NCBI GenBank assembly: GCA_903861645.1
Contig: CAIOVE010000098.1
Span: forward strand, 1-64,000
Reading direction: 5' to 3'
Length of the DNA stretch: 64,000 nt
Origin: an uncultured Hyphomicrobiales bacterium
GTDB taxonomy: Bacteria > Pseudomonadota > Alphaproteobacteria > Rhizobiales > Beijerinckiaceae
Shown here: in pieces, positions 24,803 to 33,329 of the stretch
Position numbering within the stretch: the stretch's first letter is position 1
Layout: every line of letters begins with the position of its first letter
Translations under genes and position numbers: made by a program
The notes under the pieces: model-generated
The model's database searches: none
Told to the model about the DNA's origin: nothing
The model's input: the letters and a program-made list of their open reading frames with translations, nothing else

Positions 24803-25732
24803 GTGAATACGCTCTTTCTTTCCCACCCGGTGGCGCTGCTGCACGAAATGGGCGAAGGCCATCCGGAGCGCCCGGAGCGGTTGCGGGCGATCGAGCAGGC
24901 GCTCGAGGTCGAGGCTTTCCAGACACTTTCGCGTGACCGGGCCAAACCCGTTCGTCGCGAGGCTATCCTGCGGGTCCATCCCGAGGCTTATGTCGCCGCG
25001 CTCGAGGCGGCCGTTCCGGCCTCGGGCTACGCCGAACTCGACGGCGACACCACCATGTGCCCGCGCACGCTCGACGCGGCCAGCATGGCGGCGGGGGCGG
25101 CGTGTCAGGCGGTCGACGAAATCATGGCTGGCCATGTCGACAATGTGTTTGTCGCCATGCGTCCGCCGGGCCATCACGCCGAGCGCGCCACGGCCATGGG
25201 TTTCTGCTTTTTCAACAGCGCCGCCATCGCGGCGCGCCACGCGCAGGCTGTCCACGGCATCGACCGCGTCGCCATCATTGATTTCGACGTGCACCACGGC
25301 AATGGCACGCAGGATATTTTCTGGGCCGATCCGACCGTCATGTATTGCTCGACCCATCAGATGCCGCTTTATCCCGGCACCGGCGCCGTGAACGAACGCG
25401 GCGAGCACGACAATATCGTCAACGCGCCCCTGCGCGCGGGCGACGGCGGCGAGGCGTTCAAGGCCGCGATGACCGAGCGCATCCTGCCGCGACTCGAATC
25501 GTTCGGGCCCGATCTCGTCATCATCTCGGCTGGCTTCGACGCCCATCGGCGCGACCCGCTCGCCAACCTCAACCTCGTCGAGGATGATTTTGGCTGGGCG
25601 ACGGGCAAGTTGATGGAAGTCGCCGACCGGCGCGCCGGGGGCAGGCTCGTCTCGCTGCTCGAAGGCGGCTATGATCTGCGCGGTCTGTCTTCCTCGGTCG
25701 CTGTTCACGTGCGCCGGCTGATGGGCGCCTGA
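24803..25732 (+). CDS. HDAC-family (AcuC/acetylpolyamine amidohydrolase-like) deacetylase
   Basis: Zinc-dependent class II histone-deacetylase-like hydrolase that removes acetyl groups from small amides or proteins. From the GTG start it has 309 residues, beginning NTLFLSHPVALLHEMGEGHPERPERL, the usual N terminus; TTG and GTG codons upstream extend it without family sequence. Active-site motifs are RPPGHHAERATAMGFCFFN (tandem His near 126-127), IIDFDVHHGNGTQDIF (Asp and His zinc ligands) and ISAGFDAH. The MFS transporter gene starts 26 bases after its stop, so the two probably form an operon. Confidence 0.9.
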   Translation: MNTLFLSHPVALLHEMGEGHPERPERLRAIEQALEVEAFQTLSRDRAKPVRREAILRVHPEAYVAALEAAVPASGYAELDGDTTMCPRTLDAASMAAGAACQAVDEIMAGHVDNVFVAMRPPGHHAERATAMGFCFFNSAAIAARHAQAVHGIDRVAIIDFDVHHGNGTQDIFWADPTVMYCSTHQMPLYPGTGAVNERGEHDNIVNAPLRAGDGGEAFKAAMTERILPRLESFGPDLVIISAGFDAHRRDPLANLNLVEDDFGWATGKLMEVADRRAGGRLVSLLEGGYDLRGLSSSVAVHVRRLMGA

Positions 25733-25758
25733 CGAGCAACCCGGGAGGGATCGCAAAG

Positions 25759-26976
25759 ATGCAGACCGCGACTTTCGCGGCGACCGACGACGTAAAGGCC
25801 GAATACAAGACCCTCGGGCTGGTTTCCGCCGCGCATCTCGTCAGTCACCTCTACTGGATTGCCTTTGTTCCGTTGCTGCCGGACCTCAAGGCCCTGCTCG
25901 ACGTTTCCTACACCGACCTCGCGCTGGCGATGACGACCATGAACATCGTGTCCGCGCTGACTCAGGCGCCGACCGGCTTTCTGGTTGACCGACTGGGCGC
26001 GCGCGCGTTGCTCGTCGGCGGCCTGCTGCTCGGCGGCGCCTCCTTCGCGGCCATTGGCCTTTGGCCTTCCTATCCCGTGCTGATGATCGCCGCGGTCGCC
26101 ATCGGCCTCGCCAACGCGGTCTATCATCCAGCCGACTATTCGATCCTGTCGGCCGAGATGAGTCAGGCGCGCATGGGACGCGCCTTCTCGATTCACGCCT
26201 TCATGGGCTATCTCGGCTTCGCCGTCGCGCCGCCCATCCTGCTGGGCGCGGCGCATTTCGGCGGCGCGCGCGCCGCGCTGATCGTGTGTGGCCTGATCGG
26301 CCCGCTGGTGGCCTTGCCGCTCATGCCCGATTGCCGCGGCGAGCGCGACGGCGCCCGCGCGGCGGCGAAATCCGGCGCGCCCAAGGGCCCGTCCGCCCTG
26401 GCCTTGCTGACGCCCGCCGTCATCCTGCTGACGGTCATGTACACAATGCTCAACCTCGGCACGGGCATCCTTCAGACCTACATGGTCGTCGCCCTAGCCG
26501 ATCTGTTGCACCTGCCCAAGGCGACGGGCGACCTCTGCCTGACGCTGTTCCTCGTCGCGATGGTGATTGGCGTGCTCTCGGGCGGCTTTCTCGCCGATCG
26601 CGCGTCGCGCCAGTCGCTGGTCACAAGCGGCGGCTTTGGTCTGGCCGCGATCCTGATCGCATTGATCGGCGCCGTTGACCTTGGCGAACACCTGACGGTC
26701 GCGCTGCTGACGGCCGCGGGCTTCGTCGCCGGTCTCATCATGCCCTCGCGCGACATGCTGACCCGCGCCGCCTCGCCGCCTGGCGCGGTAGGTCGCGTGT
26801 TCGGCATCGTGACCACGGGCTTCAACTTCGGCGGCATGATAGGCCCGGTGCTTGGCGCCTGGCTGATCGACCATCACATGCCGCAATGGATTTTCTACAG
26901 CGCGGCGATCTTCATGGCGGTCACCATCGCGCTGGCGATCAAGGCCGACGTGGACGCTCAGCCCGCCCAGAAGTAA
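25759..26976 (+). CDS. MFS transporter
   Basis: Twelve-helix major facilitator superfamily permease of 405 residues. The loop 2-3 signature is seen in TGFLVDRLGARALLVGG (about residues 73-89). The central loop is at about 195-215 (CRGERDGARAAAKSG). It starts after GGGAGGGAT and follows the deacetylase closely, so it might export or import that enzyme's substrate. Its last 19 bases overlap the convergent gene. Drug, sugar or organic-acid specificity cannot be told. Confidence 0.88.
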   Translation: MQTATFAATDDVKAEYKTLGLVSAAHLVSHLYWIAFVPLLPDLKALLDVSYTDLALAMTTMNIVSALTQAPTGFLVDRLGARALLVGGLLLGGASFAAIGLWPSYPVLMIAAVAIGLANAVYHPADYSILSAEMSQARMGRAFSIHAFMGYLGFAVAPPILLGAAHFGGARAALIVCGLIGPLVALPLMPDCRGERDGARAAAKSGAPKGPSALALLTPAVILLTVMYTMLNLGTGILQTYMVVALADLLHLPKATGDLCLTLFLVAMVIGVLSGGFLADRASRQSLVTSGGFGLAAILIALIGAVDLGEHLTVALLTAAGFVAGLIMPSRDMLTRAASPPGAVGRVFGIVTTGFNFGGMIGPVLGAWLIDHHMPQWIFYSAAIFMAVTIALAIKADVDAQPAQK

Positions 26977-27497
26977 TGCCAGGTGCCGTCGGCGCCGATG
27001 CCGACGCGCTCGATCAGCGGCAGACCGATGTCGTTGGTGAGCAATAAGTTGGCGAAGCGCGCGCAGCGATACATCGCCAACCGCTCCTCCGCCGTCGGGT
27101 CCGGCTTTTGCCGCGCGGCGAAGGCCGGCCAGACGAACATCTCGACGGGTCCGCGGGTGACGCGGACGTAGGGTTGTTCGAGGATCGCGCCGAGCATCGC
27201 GAGAATTTCATGGCCCTTGCCGTCGAAGGATCGCGCCTTCAGGAAATCGACGGCCGCGGCGAAACCGACCGGTTTCGCGCCGCGCGCGAAAAGCGGCGGC
27301 GTTTCGTTGAATTCGATTACTGGCCGCAGGGCGTCGATGTCGCCGGTGGCGACCGCCGCCAGCATCCGCTCGCGCATGGCGCGCGCGCCCGCGGGCAGCG
27401 CTGCGAGATCATCGGAAGGGTCCGATATCGTCTCGACGTGCGCTGGCGCCGGTTTCGCGGCTTGTGAATGTCCGGGCGCATGGGGCGGCTTGGCCAT
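26958..27497 (-). CDS. Uncharacterised protein at the end of the urea operon
   Basis: A 179-residue soluble protein (ATG at 27497; a GTG 9 bases upstream is also possible). The N terminus is Pro/Ala-rich and disordered in character. A helical segment GARAMRERMLAAVATGDIDALRPVIEFN (about 38-65) follows, and then a globular part ending in IGADGTWHYFWAG. The DALRPVIEFNETPP segment resembles a helical repeat plus an SH3-like end. It starts 23 bases after ureC, so it is likely on the urea transcript. It is not any of UreE, UreF, UreG or UreJ. It overlaps the MFS gene by 19 bases at the 3' ends. Confidence 0.65.
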   Translation of the reverse strand: MAKPPHAPGHSQAAKPAPAHVETISDPSDDLAALPAGARAMRERMLAAVATGDIDALRPVIEFNETPPLFARGAKPVGFAAAVDFLKARSFDGKGHEILAMLGAILEQPYVRVTRGPVEMFVWPAFAARQKPDPTAEERLAMYRCARFANLLLTNDIGLPLIERVGIGADGTWHYFWAG

Positions 27498-27519
27498 GCC
27501 CCACACTTACCCGCGAGCG

Positions 27520-29232
27520 TCAGAACATGAAATAGCGCTGCGCCATCGGCAGGACATCGGCGGGCTGGCAGGTCAGCAGAACGCCATCGGCGATCACGGC
27601 GTAGGTCTCCGGATCGATGTCGATTTTCGGCGTCGCGCCGTTGTGGATCATGCTCGCCTTGGAAATGCCGCCGCGCGTGTTGTTGACGGCGACGAGGGGC
27701 TTTGACACGCGCAGCGCCGCCGCGAGCCCCTTGTCGAGCGAGGTTTGCGACACGAAGGTCAAGGACGTCGCCGCGATGGCGCGACCAAACGCGCCGAACA
27801 TCGGCCGATAATGCGTCGGCTGCGGCGTCGGGATCGACGCGTTGGGATCGCCCATGGGGGCGGCGGCGATCATGCCGCCCTTGATGATGAGGTCGGGCTT
27901 CACGCCGAAGAAGGACGGCGTCCACAACACGAGGTCGGCCAGCTTGCCCGCCTCGATGGAGCCGATGTGCTTCGACACGCCGTGCGCGATGGCGGGGTTG
28001 ATCGTGTATTTGGCGATGTAGCGCCGCGCGCGCATGTTGTCGTTGTCGCCCTTCTCGCCGGGCAGGGCGCCGCGCTGGCGCTTCATCTTGTCGGCGGTCT
28101 GCCACGTGCGAATGATGACCTCGCCGACGCGGCCCATGGCCTGCGAATCAGACGACATCATCGAGAGCGCGCCGAGATCGTGCAGAATATCCTCCGCCGC
28201 GATGGTCTCCTTGCGGATGCGGCTTTCCGCGAAGGCGAGATCCTCGGGGATCGAGCCATCGAGGTGATGGCAGACCATCAGCATGTCCAGATGCTCGTCG
28301 AGCGTGTTGCGCGTGAAGGGCCGCGTCGGATTCGTCGACGACGGCAGCACGTTGGGCAGGCCCGCGACGGACATGATGTCGGGCGCGTGGCCGCCGCCCG
28401 CGCCCTCGGTATGGAAGGCGTGGATCGTGCGGCCCTTGAAGGCCTTGATCGTCTCCTCGACGAAGCCCGATTCATTCAGCGTGTCGCTGTGCAGCATCAC
28501 CTGAATGTCGTGGTCGTCGGCGACCGACAGGCAGCAATCGATGGCGGCGGGCGTCGTGCCCCAGTCCTCGTGCAGTTTGAGCGCGCAGGCGCCGGCCTCG
28601 ATCTGTTCAACGAGGCCGCGCGGCGTCGCCGCGTTGCCCTTGCCGGCGAAGCCGAGGTTCATCGGAAACGAATCCGCCGCCTCGATCATCCGCGCGATGT
28701 GCCAGGGGCCCGGCGTGCAGGTGGTGGCGAAGGTGCCCGTCGCCGGGCCGGTGCCGCCGCCGAGCATGGAGGTGACGCCAGACATGAGCGCCTCCTCGAT
28801 CTGCTGCGGGCAGATGAAATGGATATGCGTGTCGAATCCGCCGGCGGTGAGAATCTTGCCTTCGCCCGCGATGATTTCCGTGCCCGGACCGATGACGATC
28901 GTCACGCCGGACTGGTTCTCGGGATTGCCCGCCTTGCCGATTGCCGCGATGCGCCCGTCGCGCAGGCCAACATCCGCCTTCACGACGCCCCAGTGGTCGA
29001 GAATGACGGCGTTGGTGATGACCGTGTCCATCGCGCCCTCGGCGCGCGAGGCCTGTGACTGGCCCATGCCGTCGCGAATGACCTTGCCGCCGCCGAATTT
29101 CACCTCCTCGCCGTAGGTGGTGAAGTCTTTCTCGATCTCGATGAACAGCGAGGTGTCGGCGAGGCGCACCTTGTCGCCGGTGGTGGGGCCGAACATGTCG
29201 GCGTAGGCGGCGCGGGTGAGGGTGGTGGACAT
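27520..29232 (-). CDS. ureC: Urease subunit alpha
   Basis: Catalytic subunit that hydrolyses urea to ammonia and carbamate at a dinickel site. The 570 residues match the family. Nickel-site sequences are visible: the carbamylated lysine in [15 protein letters not shown] (about residue 219), [37 protein letters not shown] (the mobile flap region with His about 324) and [18 protein letters not shown]. The N terminus [21 protein letters not shown] is standard. It lies 57 bases behind the fused ureAB. Confidence 0.98.
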   Translation of the reverse strand: MSTTLTRAAYADMFGPTTGDKVRLADTSLFIEIEKDFTTYGEEVKFGGGKVIRDGMGQSQASRAEGAMDTVITNAVILDHWGVVKADVGLRDGRIAAIGKAGNPENQSGVTIVIGPGTEIIAGEGKILTAGGFDTHIHFICPQQIEEALMSGVTSMLGGGTGPATGTFATTCTPGPWHIARMIEAADSFPMNLGFAGKGNAATPRGLVEQIEAGACALKLHEDWGTTPAAIDCCLSVADDHDIQVMLHSDTLNESGFVEETIKAFKGRTIHAFHTEGAGGGHAPDIMSVAGLPNVLPSSTNPTRPFTRNTLDEHLDMLMVCHHLDGSIPEDLAFAESRIRKETIAAEDILHDLGALSMMSSDSQAMGRVGEVIIRTWQTADKMKRQRGALPGEKGDNDNMRARRYIAKYTINPAIAHGVSKHIGSIEAGKLADLVLWTPSFFGVKPDLIIKGGMIAAAPMGDPNASIPTPQPTHYRPMFGAFGRAIAATSLTFVSQTSLDKGLAAALRVSKPLVAVNNTRGGISKASMIHNGATPKIDIDPETYAVIADGVLLTCQPADVLPMAQRYFMF

Positions 29233-29289
29233 GATGTACTTCCGCTGAAGCTGTTCTGATCGGTGCGGCGTTCGCCAACGGCGCGCGGG

Positions 29290-29910
29290 CTACAATTTCC
29301 CCATCACGTCCTGTCTGAATCCATACACTTCGCGACGGCCCTCGAAGGCGACGAGCCGCACCTCGCGCGACTGGCCGGGCTCGAAGCGCACGGCGGTGCC
29401 CGCCGCGATGTCGAGCCGCATGCCGCGCGCCAGCGCGCGGTCGAACACGAGCGCCGGATTGGTTTCGGCGAAATGGTAATGCGAGCCGACCTGTATCGGC
29501 CGGTCGCCGCTGTTGGAGACGCGCAGCGCGACCGTGGCGCGCCCGGCGTTTATGACGATGTCGCCCTCGGGCGTCGTCACCTCGCCCGGCGTGAAGGCGT
29601 GGCTGGAGCCGCGGATCGGGTTGTGAACCGTCACGAGCTTCGTGCCATCGGGAAAGGTCGCCTCCACCTGCACGTCGTGGATCATTTCGGCGATGCCCGG
29701 CATCACCTGATCCGCGCTGATGACATGCGCGCCGGCCTCCATGAGTTCGGCCACCGTGCGCCCGTCGCGCGCACCTTCCACGACGAAATCGGTGATCAGC
29801 GCGATCGCCTCGGGGTGGTTCAGCTTGACGCCGCGCTCGAGGCGACGGCGCGCCACGTTCGCCGCCATGGCGATCAGCAATTTATCTTTTTCACGCGGCG
29901 TCAGGTTCAT
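29290..29910 (-). CDS. ureAB: Fused urease gamma-beta subunit
   Basis: A single 206-residue protein that joins the gamma subunit (residues 1-100: [70 protein letters not shown]) to the beta subunit. The beta part starts near residue 104 with HAFTPGEV and includes [24 protein letters not shown] and the end [16 protein letters not shown]. No stop or frameshift separates them. Such fusions are known in Helicobacter (UreA) and some actinobacteria and alphaproteobacteria. Together with UreC it forms the urease trimer unit. Confidence 0.97.
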   Translation of the reverse strand: MNLTPREKDKLLIAMAANVARRRLERGVKLNHPEAIALITDFVVEGARDGRTVAELMEAGAHVISADQVMPGIAEMIHDVQVEATFPDGTKLVTVHNPIRGSSHAFTPGEVTTPEGDIVINAGRATVALRVSNSGDRPIQVGSHYHFAETNPALVFDRALARGMRLDIAAGTAVRFEPGQSREVRLVAFEGRREVYGFRQDVMGKL

Positions 29911-29928
29911 TGTTTTGTTCCGGTGTCG

Positions 29929-30768
29929 TCATTGCCAGACGCGGGGCGCCTCGCGTCCGCGCGTCGCCCGCAGCAAATGCACGATAGCAGTCCGCAGAAT
30001 TTCAGGCGATGGCGAAAGCAGGCGCGCCACCGCCATGCCGTTCCAGGCGCTCGCGCCCCATTCGCACGCGGTTGGCTCCAGCGCCGCGCGCAGGGCGTCG
30101 ATGGTGGCCTCGGCGTCCGGCGCGATATGCACGAAGGTCGCCGTCGCCCGCGCCTTGCGCCCGATCGCCGGCCGGTCGAGCAGGCCCGTCACGTCGCCGT
30201 CGACATTGGTGTCCTCGGCGAAAAGCAAACGCCGGTCGCGCCGGATGCGCCAGCGGTCGCGAAACGAACCCTCGACGCGCAATTCGCCCATGGCCATGCG
30301 GCCGAACGTGACGGCCTCCAGCAATGTGAGCGACGCGGAGGCGTCGAGATCGATGTCCAGTCGCCGGGTCAGGCGCGCGCCGTCGAACAGAATTGTTTCC
30401 TGCGGCAGCCATTCAAACCGCGCCCGCGCATCAAGGCGCAGACCGACGGAAATCTCGGCCGGTTCGTTCTGCGCGCGATAGATTTTCTCGGCGGACTGGG
30501 TCGTCATCGTCACGTCGCTGCCCTCGCCGGCGACAATGTCGAACGTGGCGCTGTCGCCGCCCGCGACGCCGCCGCCCGTGTTGACGATCACGCCCTCGCA
30601 GCCGCGCGCGACATTGGGGCATCGCAGGCGCAAGCCACCCGCCTCGAAGACGCGCGCCATTTCCGTGCGCGCGCCCACCGCGCGGAATTCCGCGCGGATT
30701 TCGCCGCGCGCCCGCGCGTGGGGCGGCACAAGTCCCGCGCCGTCAGACCGACATGTGTTTGCGGACAT
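29929..30768 (-). CDS. ureD: Urease accessory protein UreD
   Basis: Chaperone that binds apo-urease and with UreF and UreG delivers nickel to the active site. The 279 residues run from MSANTCRSDG; a GTG at 30729 would give 266. Family sequence includes ARARGEIRAEF, GVIVNTGGGVAGGDSATFDI (about 64-83), TQSAEKIYRA and RVEGSFRDRWRIRRDRRLLFAED. The preferred start overlaps the end of urtE by 26 bases, giving tight coupling of importer and enzyme. UreE, UreF and UreG are absent from the window and must be encoded elsewhere. Confidence 0.93.
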   Translation of the reverse strand: MSANTCRSDGAGLVPPHARARGEIRAEFRAVGARTEMARVFEAGGLRLRCPNVARGCEGVIVNTGGGVAGGDSATFDIVAGEGSDVTMTTQSAEKIYRAQNEPAEISVGLRLDARARFEWLPQETILFDGARLTRRLDIDLDASASLTLLEAVTFGRMAMGELRVEGSFRDRWRIRRDRRLLFAEDTNVDGDVTGLLDRPAIGRKARATATFVHIAPDAEATIDALRAALEPTACEWGASAWNGMAVARLLSPSPEILRTAIVHLLRATRGREAPRVWQ

Positions 30769-31438
30769 CCGATTCCACCATCGAGGCCCTGTCGCCCGAA
30801 AGAACGACCGCGCCGCGATCCATGACGACGAACGTGTCGGCGAGATCCCGCGCGAATTCAAAATATTGCTCGACCAGAACGATGGCCATGTCGCCCTTGC
30901 CGCGAAGATAGTCGATGGCGCGGCCAATGTCCTTGATGATCGAAGGCTGGATTCCCTCCGTGGGCTCGTCGAGCACCAGCAGACGCGGGCGCGTGACCAG
31001 CGCGCGGCCAATGGCGAGCTGTTGCTGTTGTCCGCCGGAAAGATCGCCGCCGCGTCGTCCCATCATGTCCTTGAGCACGGGAAACAGATCGAACACCTCG
31101 TTGGGTATGAAACGCTCCTTGCGTGGAACGGGCGCGAAGCCTGTTTCGAGATTTTCCTTCACCGTCAGCAGGGGAAAGATTTCGCGGCCCTGCGGTACGT
31201 AGGCGATGCCGCGCGCGGCGCGCGCGTGCGGCGACAGTTTCGACACGTCGGCGCCCTGCCAGCCGATGCTTCCGGCTGCGATGGGCTGATGGCCGATGAT
31301 GGCGCGCATGAGCGATGTCTTGCCGACGCCGTTGCGGCCGAGCACGCAGGTGACCTTGCCCGGCGTGGCGGCCAATGACACGCCGCGCAGGGCCCGCGCC
31401 GCGCCGTAGAAAAGATCGATCGATTCAACGTTCAGCAT
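30743..31438 (-). CDS. urtE: Urea ABC transporter ATP-binding protein UrtE
   Basis: Second ATPase of the urea importer, LivF-like, 231 residues. Walker A GRNGVGKTSL (about 34-43), signature LSGGQQQQLAIGRAL, Walker B RLLVLDEPTEGIQPSII and a switch histidine region AIVLVEQYFEFARDLAD are all present. The EGIQPSIIKDI segment after Walker B is typical of UrtE. It starts one base after the urtD stop. Confidence 0.97.
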   Translation of the reverse strand: MLNVESIDLFYGAARALRGVSLAATPGKVTCVLGRNGVGKTSLMRAIIGHQPIAAGSIGWQGADVSKLSPHARAARGIAYVPQGREIFPLLTVKENLETGFAPVPRKERFIPNEVFDLFPVLKDMMGRRGGDLSGGQQQQLAIGRALVTRPRLLVLDEPTEGIQPSIIKDIGRAIDYLRGKGDMAIVLVEQYFEFARDLADTFVVMDRGAVVLSGDRASMVESDVRKHMSV

Positions 31439-31439
31439 G

Positions 31440-32207
31440 TCATCGCCCGAGATAGACTTCGATCACGCGGGGGTCCGCGCTGACATCGTCGAGGTTGCCC
31501 TCCGCGAGCACGGACCCTTCGTGCAGCACGGTGACCTTGACGCCGAGATCGCGCACGAAGGTCATGTCGTGCTCGACGACCACGACGGAATGATCCCTGG
31601 CGATCTCGCGCAGCAGAATGGCGGTTTGCGCCGTCTCGGCGTCGGTCATGCCGGCGACGGGCTCGTCGACGAGCAGCAGCTTGGGATCCTGCGCGAGCAA
31701 CATGCCGATTTCCAGCCATTGCTTCTGTCCATGCGACAGATCGGCGGCGAGGCGGTCGCGATGATCCTTCAGGCGGGTCGTTTCGAGGATCTGGTCGATG
31801 CGCTCGCGTTCGTCGACGGGCGGCTTGCCGAACAGGGTCGCGAAGGCCTTGCGCGGCGCCTTGAGCGCCAGCAGGATGTTGTCGCGGACGGTGTGGCTTT
31901 CAAACACCGTGGGCTTCTGGAATTTGCGGCCGATGCCGAGTTCCGCGATGGTCGCCTCGTCGAGTTTCGACAGATCATGCGTGCCGGCGAAATAAACATC
32001 GCCGGTGTCGGCGCGCGTCTTGCCGGTGATGATGTCCATCATCGTGGTCTTGCCCGCGCCATTGGGTCCGATGATGGCGCGCATCTCGCCCGGCGCGAGC
32101 ACGAGGGAAAGGCCACGCAAGGCCTTGTATCCATCGAAGCTGACGGCGACGCCATCGAGATAAAGCAACGATGACGTGAGCGCGGGATTGTCCGAGGCGA
32201 TGCTCAT
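31440..32207 (-). CDS. urtD: Urea ABC transporter ATP-binding protein UrtD
   Basis: First ATPase of the urea importer, LivG-like, 255 residues. The ATG overlaps the urtC stop (ATGA). Walker A is GPNGAGKTTMMDIITGK (about 47-63). The signature helix is LSHGQKQWLEIGMLL, the UrtD-type variation of LSGGQ, followed by LLLVDEPVAGMTDAET. The FQKPTVFESHTVRDNILLAL Q-loop region is typical of the branched-chain/urea ATPase group. Confidence 0.97.
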   Translation of the reverse strand: MSIASDNPALTSSLLYLDGVAVSFDGYKALRGLSLVLAPGEMRAIIGPNGAGKTTMMDIITGKTRADTGDVYFAGTHDLSKLDEATIAELGIGRKFQKPTVFESHTVRDNILLALKAPRKAFATLFGKPPVDERERIDQILETTRLKDHRDRLAADLSHGQKQWLEIGMLLAQDPKLLLVDEPVAGMTDAETAQTAILLREIARDHSVVVVEHDMTFVRDLGVKVTVLHEGSVLAEGNLDDVSADPRVIEVYLGR

Positions 32208-33328
32208 GACTGGGCCTCCGTGACGGAAACGGGCGCGTCGGGCGCGGCTTGTCGGCGCTGGAAGCGCGAGAACAATCCAAGCAGCCCCTTGGGCATGAAC
32301 ACCGTGACAAGAATGAACAGTAGGCCGAGGGCGAACAGCCAGAACGATGGCAACACGCCGGTGAACCACGTCTTGGCGAAGTTGACGAGGATCGCTCCCA
32401 GCGCCGCGCCAACGAGCGTGCCGCGCCCGCCGACCGAGACCCAGATCACCGCCTCGATGGAATTGGCGGGCGCGAATTCACCGGGGTTGATGATGCCGAC
32501 CTGCGGCACGTACAGCGCGCCGGCGACGCCGGCCATCATGGCCGACACGGTGAAGACGACGAGTTTGTAGGACTCTACGCGGTAACCCAGAAAGCGCGTG
32601 CGCGATTCAGCGTCGCGAATGGCGATCACGACCTTGCCGAATTTCGACACGACCATCGCCCGCGCGATCAGATAAGCGCCGACGAGGGCCAACGCGGAAA
32701 GGGAGAACAATGTCGCGCGCGTGGCGTCCGACTGCACGTTGAAGCCGAGAATGTCCTTGAAATCGGTCAGGCCGTTGTTGCCGCCAAGCCCCATGTCGTT
32801 GCGGAAAAACGCCAGTTGCAGGGCGTAGGTCATGGCCTGCGTGATGATGGACAGATAGACGCCCGTCACGCGCGAGCGGAAGGCGAGCCAGCCGAAGGCG
32901 AAGGCCAGCACGCCCGGCACGAGCAGCACCATGACGGCGGCGTAGGGGAACCAGTTGAAGCCCCACCACGCGACCGGCAGCGCCTTGTAGTTCAGGAACA
33001 CCATGAAATCCGGCAATAGCGGATTGGCGTAGACGCCACGCGGGCCGATCTGCCGCATGAGATACATGCCCATCGCGTAACCGCCGAGAGCGAAGAAGGC
33101 GCCATGGCCAAGCGATAGAATGCCGCAGTAGCCCCACACAAGGTCGAGCGCCAGCGCGAGCATCGCGAAGCAGAGATACTTGCCCATGAGCGCCACCAGA
33201 TAGGGCGGCACGTGCAGCGCCGAGCCGGTGGGCGTCGCCAGCGCGAGCACGGGCACGATGATGGCCGCCGCGACGAGGATGGCGACGAAGACGAGGCCGC
33301 GCGTGTCGAGAAGACGGTTGGCGTTCAT
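32204..33328 (-). CDS. urtC: Urea ABC transporter permease UrtC
   Basis: LivM-like integral membrane subunit, 374 residues with about 9-10 helices. The conserved region LVWGYCGILSLGHGAFFALGGYAMGMYL (about 63-90) and the EAA-like cytoplasmic loop IRDAESRTRFLGYRVESYKL are recognisable. UrtC family members have the long YANPLLPDFMVFLNYKALPVAWWGF insertion seen here. It starts one base after the urtB stop. Confidence 0.97.
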   Translation of the reverse strand: MNANRLLDTRGLVFVAILVAAAIIVPVLALATPTGSALHVPPYLVALMGKYLCFAMLALALDLVWGYCGILSLGHGAFFALGGYAMGMYLMRQIGPRGVYANPLLPDFMVFLNYKALPVAWWGFNWFPYAAVMVLLVPGVLAFAFGWLAFRSRVTGVYLSIITQAMTYALQLAFFRNDMGLGGNNGLTDFKDILGFNVQSDATRATLFSLSALALVGAYLIARAMVVSKFGKVVIAIRDAESRTRFLGYRVESYKLVVFTVSAMMAGVAGALYVPQVGIINPGEFAPANSIEAVIWVSVGGRGTLVGAALGAILVNFAKTWFTGVLPSFWLFALGLLFILVTVFMPKGLLGLFSRFQRRQAAPDAPVSVTEAQS

Positions 33329-33329
33329 G

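Noticed and set aside
27745-29058. 437-codon plus-strand frame opposite ureC
   Set aside because: It is antisense to urease alpha and shows no domain.
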